From assembly GCA_011390985.1 (NCBI GenBank), contig JAABRJ010000515.1:1-9012 (forward strand): a DNA stretch of 9,012 nt, given 5' to 3'. Origin of the DNA: Desulfobacteraceae bacterium. Lineage in GTDB: Bacteria > Desulfobacterota > Desulfobacteria > Desulfobacterales > JAABRJ01. Positions within the stretch are counted from its first letter, which is position 1, and each line of letters opens with the position of its first letter. The position numbers were made by a program, and so were the translations under genes. The notes beneath the pieces were generated by a model, which made no database searches, was not told the DNA's origin, and saw nothing but the letters and a program-made list of their open reading frames with translations. This document shows, in pieces, positions 7,358 through 9,012 of this stretch.

Positions 7358-9012
7358 CTATTGGGGTTTGTAGCCCATGGGGAGCTTTTTGAAGCGCCCG
7401 CCGTGGAGGATCGGATCGCCCTTGTAGCCCAGGGCTTTGAAGTCGATGTAATCCGTCGCGCCGATCAGGTGGCTGACATCCCGGCCCCTGGAGGCCATGA
7501 AGCTGAAGTCGGTGCCTTTATGGGCGATTTTCTTGAAGTCTACGTTCCGGTTGTCCTGGTGACAGCGGTTGCAGGTCCGTTCGCCCTTGAGGCTTTCATG
7601 GCATTGCACGCAGGAAAGCGCCATGTCGGCCGGCATGACCTCATGCTGGATGCCCCAGTACATGCGGGTATTGATCCACCTGAATTTCCCGCTGTACGGC
7701 AGCTGGGCAGCCGCCATGCCGGTCGTGAAGGCCTTCTGCCAGTCCAGGTGCTTCCAGAAGGCCGTCGTATCCTCCTTGTTCCTGGGAAACAGGTGCGGCA
7801 CCAACAGGTGGCGGTGTTCGAGGTCGACCGCCATGGTGCCCTCCATGAACTTGAACGGTGATATTTTGGAGCCGGGATCTTTGATCGAGCCCACCGGCTC
7901 GGTGATATTGACCTGCGGTGCATCGATGTCGACCGTATCTCCCAGGAGCACGCGCTTCATGGAGCCGTTGTACCAGGTGTAGTTCGGCTTGCCCGATTCG
8001 AGCCAGACGAACTCGCCCTTCATCCAGTTGTAGTCCTTCATGCCGTACTTGTCCTTGCGGGGTTCGCGGCTCTTGTCGCCGGCCTTGGACCAGTCCCAGG
8101 AGACAACCGTCGGCTTGCACTTGGCGTACACCGGCGAGTGGCAGGTGTTGCAGGCGAGGGTTTGGGCGTGTTTGTTGAGATGATGGATCAGCAAGCCTTC
8201 GCCGTAGTGCGGCTGCTCGCCGTGGCAGCCCGCGCAGCTGAAGCCGCCCTCGGAGACCGGTACCGAGGTGCTGCGGCCGGCGATCTTGTGGTTGCGGGTA
8301 CGGTGGCATTCCGAGCACTGGAAGTCGTAGCCCCCCATGTGGATGTCGCAGCCGCGCTCTGGATCGAGCAGCTGGCGGGACATGTCCGCGTGCTTGACGG
8401 CCTCCCCGCCGCCGCCGTTGAAATGACAGTCACCGCAGGTCTTGCGGCTGGTGCGGCCCACGCTCTGGGCCACTTTGACCAGGTCCACAGCGGGGTCGGG
8501 CATGCCCGCCTCGGCGGGCACTTTCTGGTAGGTTCCGGTCCGGTCGTGGCAGACCAGACAGTCGATCTTGGTCATGTCGGAAAAATCAAAGGTATTGTCT
8601 CGCCATCCGTATCCGGCGTGGCAGCTGGTGCAACGAGCCTCGTTGCTGTGGATGCTCACTCAGAAATTGTTGAGGGCGGTCGTCGCCTTGCCGTGGGTCA
8701 CATGCTTGCTGCGGTTCAGCGTGTAAGGCGACGGCCCCTTCCACAGCCAGTGGGCGGTCTTGAGCATGTCCTCGCCCGCGGCCTTGTGGCAGCGCAGACA
8801 TTCCTGGGTCACCTGCTCGGGCTGCGGTTTTTCGCCGAGTTTTACCAGTTCCTTGTGGTCCGGCACGTTCTTGCGGTGGCAGCCCAGACAGTCGGTCGGA
8901 CCTTGCTGCATCTCCTGATGGCAGCCCATGCACTGCTGGTGAAAAGCGGCCTTCAGGCCCAGGCGCTCGGGCTGGTCCGGGTGGAAGGCGTCCTGGTGGC
9001 AGGCCGAGCAGC
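7358..9012 (-). CDS. Multiheme c-type cytochrome: cytochrome c3-like part fused to octaheme tetrathionate reductase-like part; probable selenoprotein, 5' partial
   Basis: Predicted exported cytochrome; 550 residues visible (reading from 9010), the N-terminus and export signal lying outside. Twelve CxxCH heme sites are seen. CSACH (1), CMGCH (27) and CLGCH (41) resemble class III cytochrome c3. The octaheme tetrathionate reductase (OTR) family part follows: CLRCH (71), CTSCH (127), CLVCH (151), CGDCH (192), CSECH (232), CAGCH (259), CNTCH (287), CVQCH (467) and CNRCH (480). Residue 117 is an in-frame TGA, read here as selenocysteine at the place of a cysteine in relatives (NNF-C motif); K206 in GGGGEAVKH is the expected lysine ligand of the active-site heme. 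OTR proteins reduce tetrathionate, nitrite or hydroxylamine in vitro; the true substrate here is unknown. Gene finders would split it at 8660 into a short tetraheme protein and a leaderless 433-residue one starting GTG, which could not be exported for heme attachment. A nonsense mutation is the main alternative. Confidence 0.85.
8630..8659 (-). promoter_or_regulatory. Putative bacterial SECIS element
   Basis: In the mRNA directly after the TGA, nucleotides +14 to +30 form GCAACGA-GGC-UCGUUGC: a perfect 7-bp stem with a three-base GGC loop. The loop guanines are at +21 and +22, and a G is among the first two loop bases. These values are inside the known range for bacterial SECIS hairpins and close to the E. 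coli fdhF element, recalled as having its GGUC loop at about +19 to +22. The hairpin lies within coding sequence for SNEARC, as expected for bacteria. Confidence 0.75.
8660..8662 (-). other. In-frame TGA, predicted selenocysteine codon
   Basis: Reads AAC AAT TTC TGA GTG AGC ATC on the minus strand. Frame, heme motifs and family resemblance continue unbroken on both sides. It sits 10 residues before the CTSCH motif, where relatives have cysteine. Confidence 0.8.

Noticed and set aside
6600..7373. Plus-strand ORF of 257 codons
   Set aside because: It is antisense to the first part of the NUDIX gene and overlaps the terminator and end of the cytochrome gene; a shadow frame in GC-rich DNA.
8660..8662. 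TGA as a true stop, giving two separate cytochrome genes
   Set aside because: The downstream part would start with GTG right after the stop, with no ribosome binding site and no export signal, although its hemes must be attached outside the cytoplasm. Its first residues match the interior of the OTR family.

Overview
The window is GC-rich and reads as a sulfate-reducer-type deltaproteobacterium (Desulfobacterota, most likely Desulfobacterales). This is inferred from a multiheme cytochrome with cytochrome c3-like and octaheme tetrathionate reductase-like parts, a PilZ gene with a sigma-54-type promoter, and an in-frame TGA that looks like a selenocysteine codon. No species can be named from the sequence alone.

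Layout. Plus strand, 1-4185: the C-terminal three quarters of a presequence-protease-like M16C metallopeptidase (5' end outside the window), then a ketopantoate reductase (panE type) and ketopantoate hydroxymethyltransferase (panB), which together make pantoate for coenzyme A. A strong hairpin at 4219-4263 separates panB from the convergent minus-strand genes. Minus strand, 4313-6779: a PilZ-domain protein with a cysteine-rich N-terminus, UDP-glucose 4-epimerase (galE) and a NUDIX hydrolase of ADP-ribose pyrophosphatase type. The PilZ gene has a near-consensus sigma-54 promoter and an exact IHF-type site about 60 bp upstream of the expected start of transcription. Stretch 6780-7291 has no convincing gene but holds a 106-bp structured palindromic element (6938-7043). 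Minus strand, 7292-9012: a large multiheme c-type cytochrome (N-terminus outside the window) ending at a textbook intrinsic terminator.

The main discovery is in the cytochrome. Its reading frame is interrupted by one TGA at 8660-8662, yet heme-binding CxxCH motifs and family-like sequence continue in the same frame on both sides. The TGA falls where related octaheme cytochromes have a cysteine (recalled as Cys64 of the Shewanella enzyme, next to the lysine-ligated active-site heme). The spacing to the predicted lysine ligand, 89 residues, equals that recalled for Cys64-Lys153. A 17-nt hairpin with a GGC loop starts 14 nt after the TGA, a good bacterial SECIS geometry. The best reading is one selenoprotein: a fused c3-type/octaheme cytochrome with at least 12 hemes and selenocysteine at its active site. 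A gene finder would split it into two fragments.
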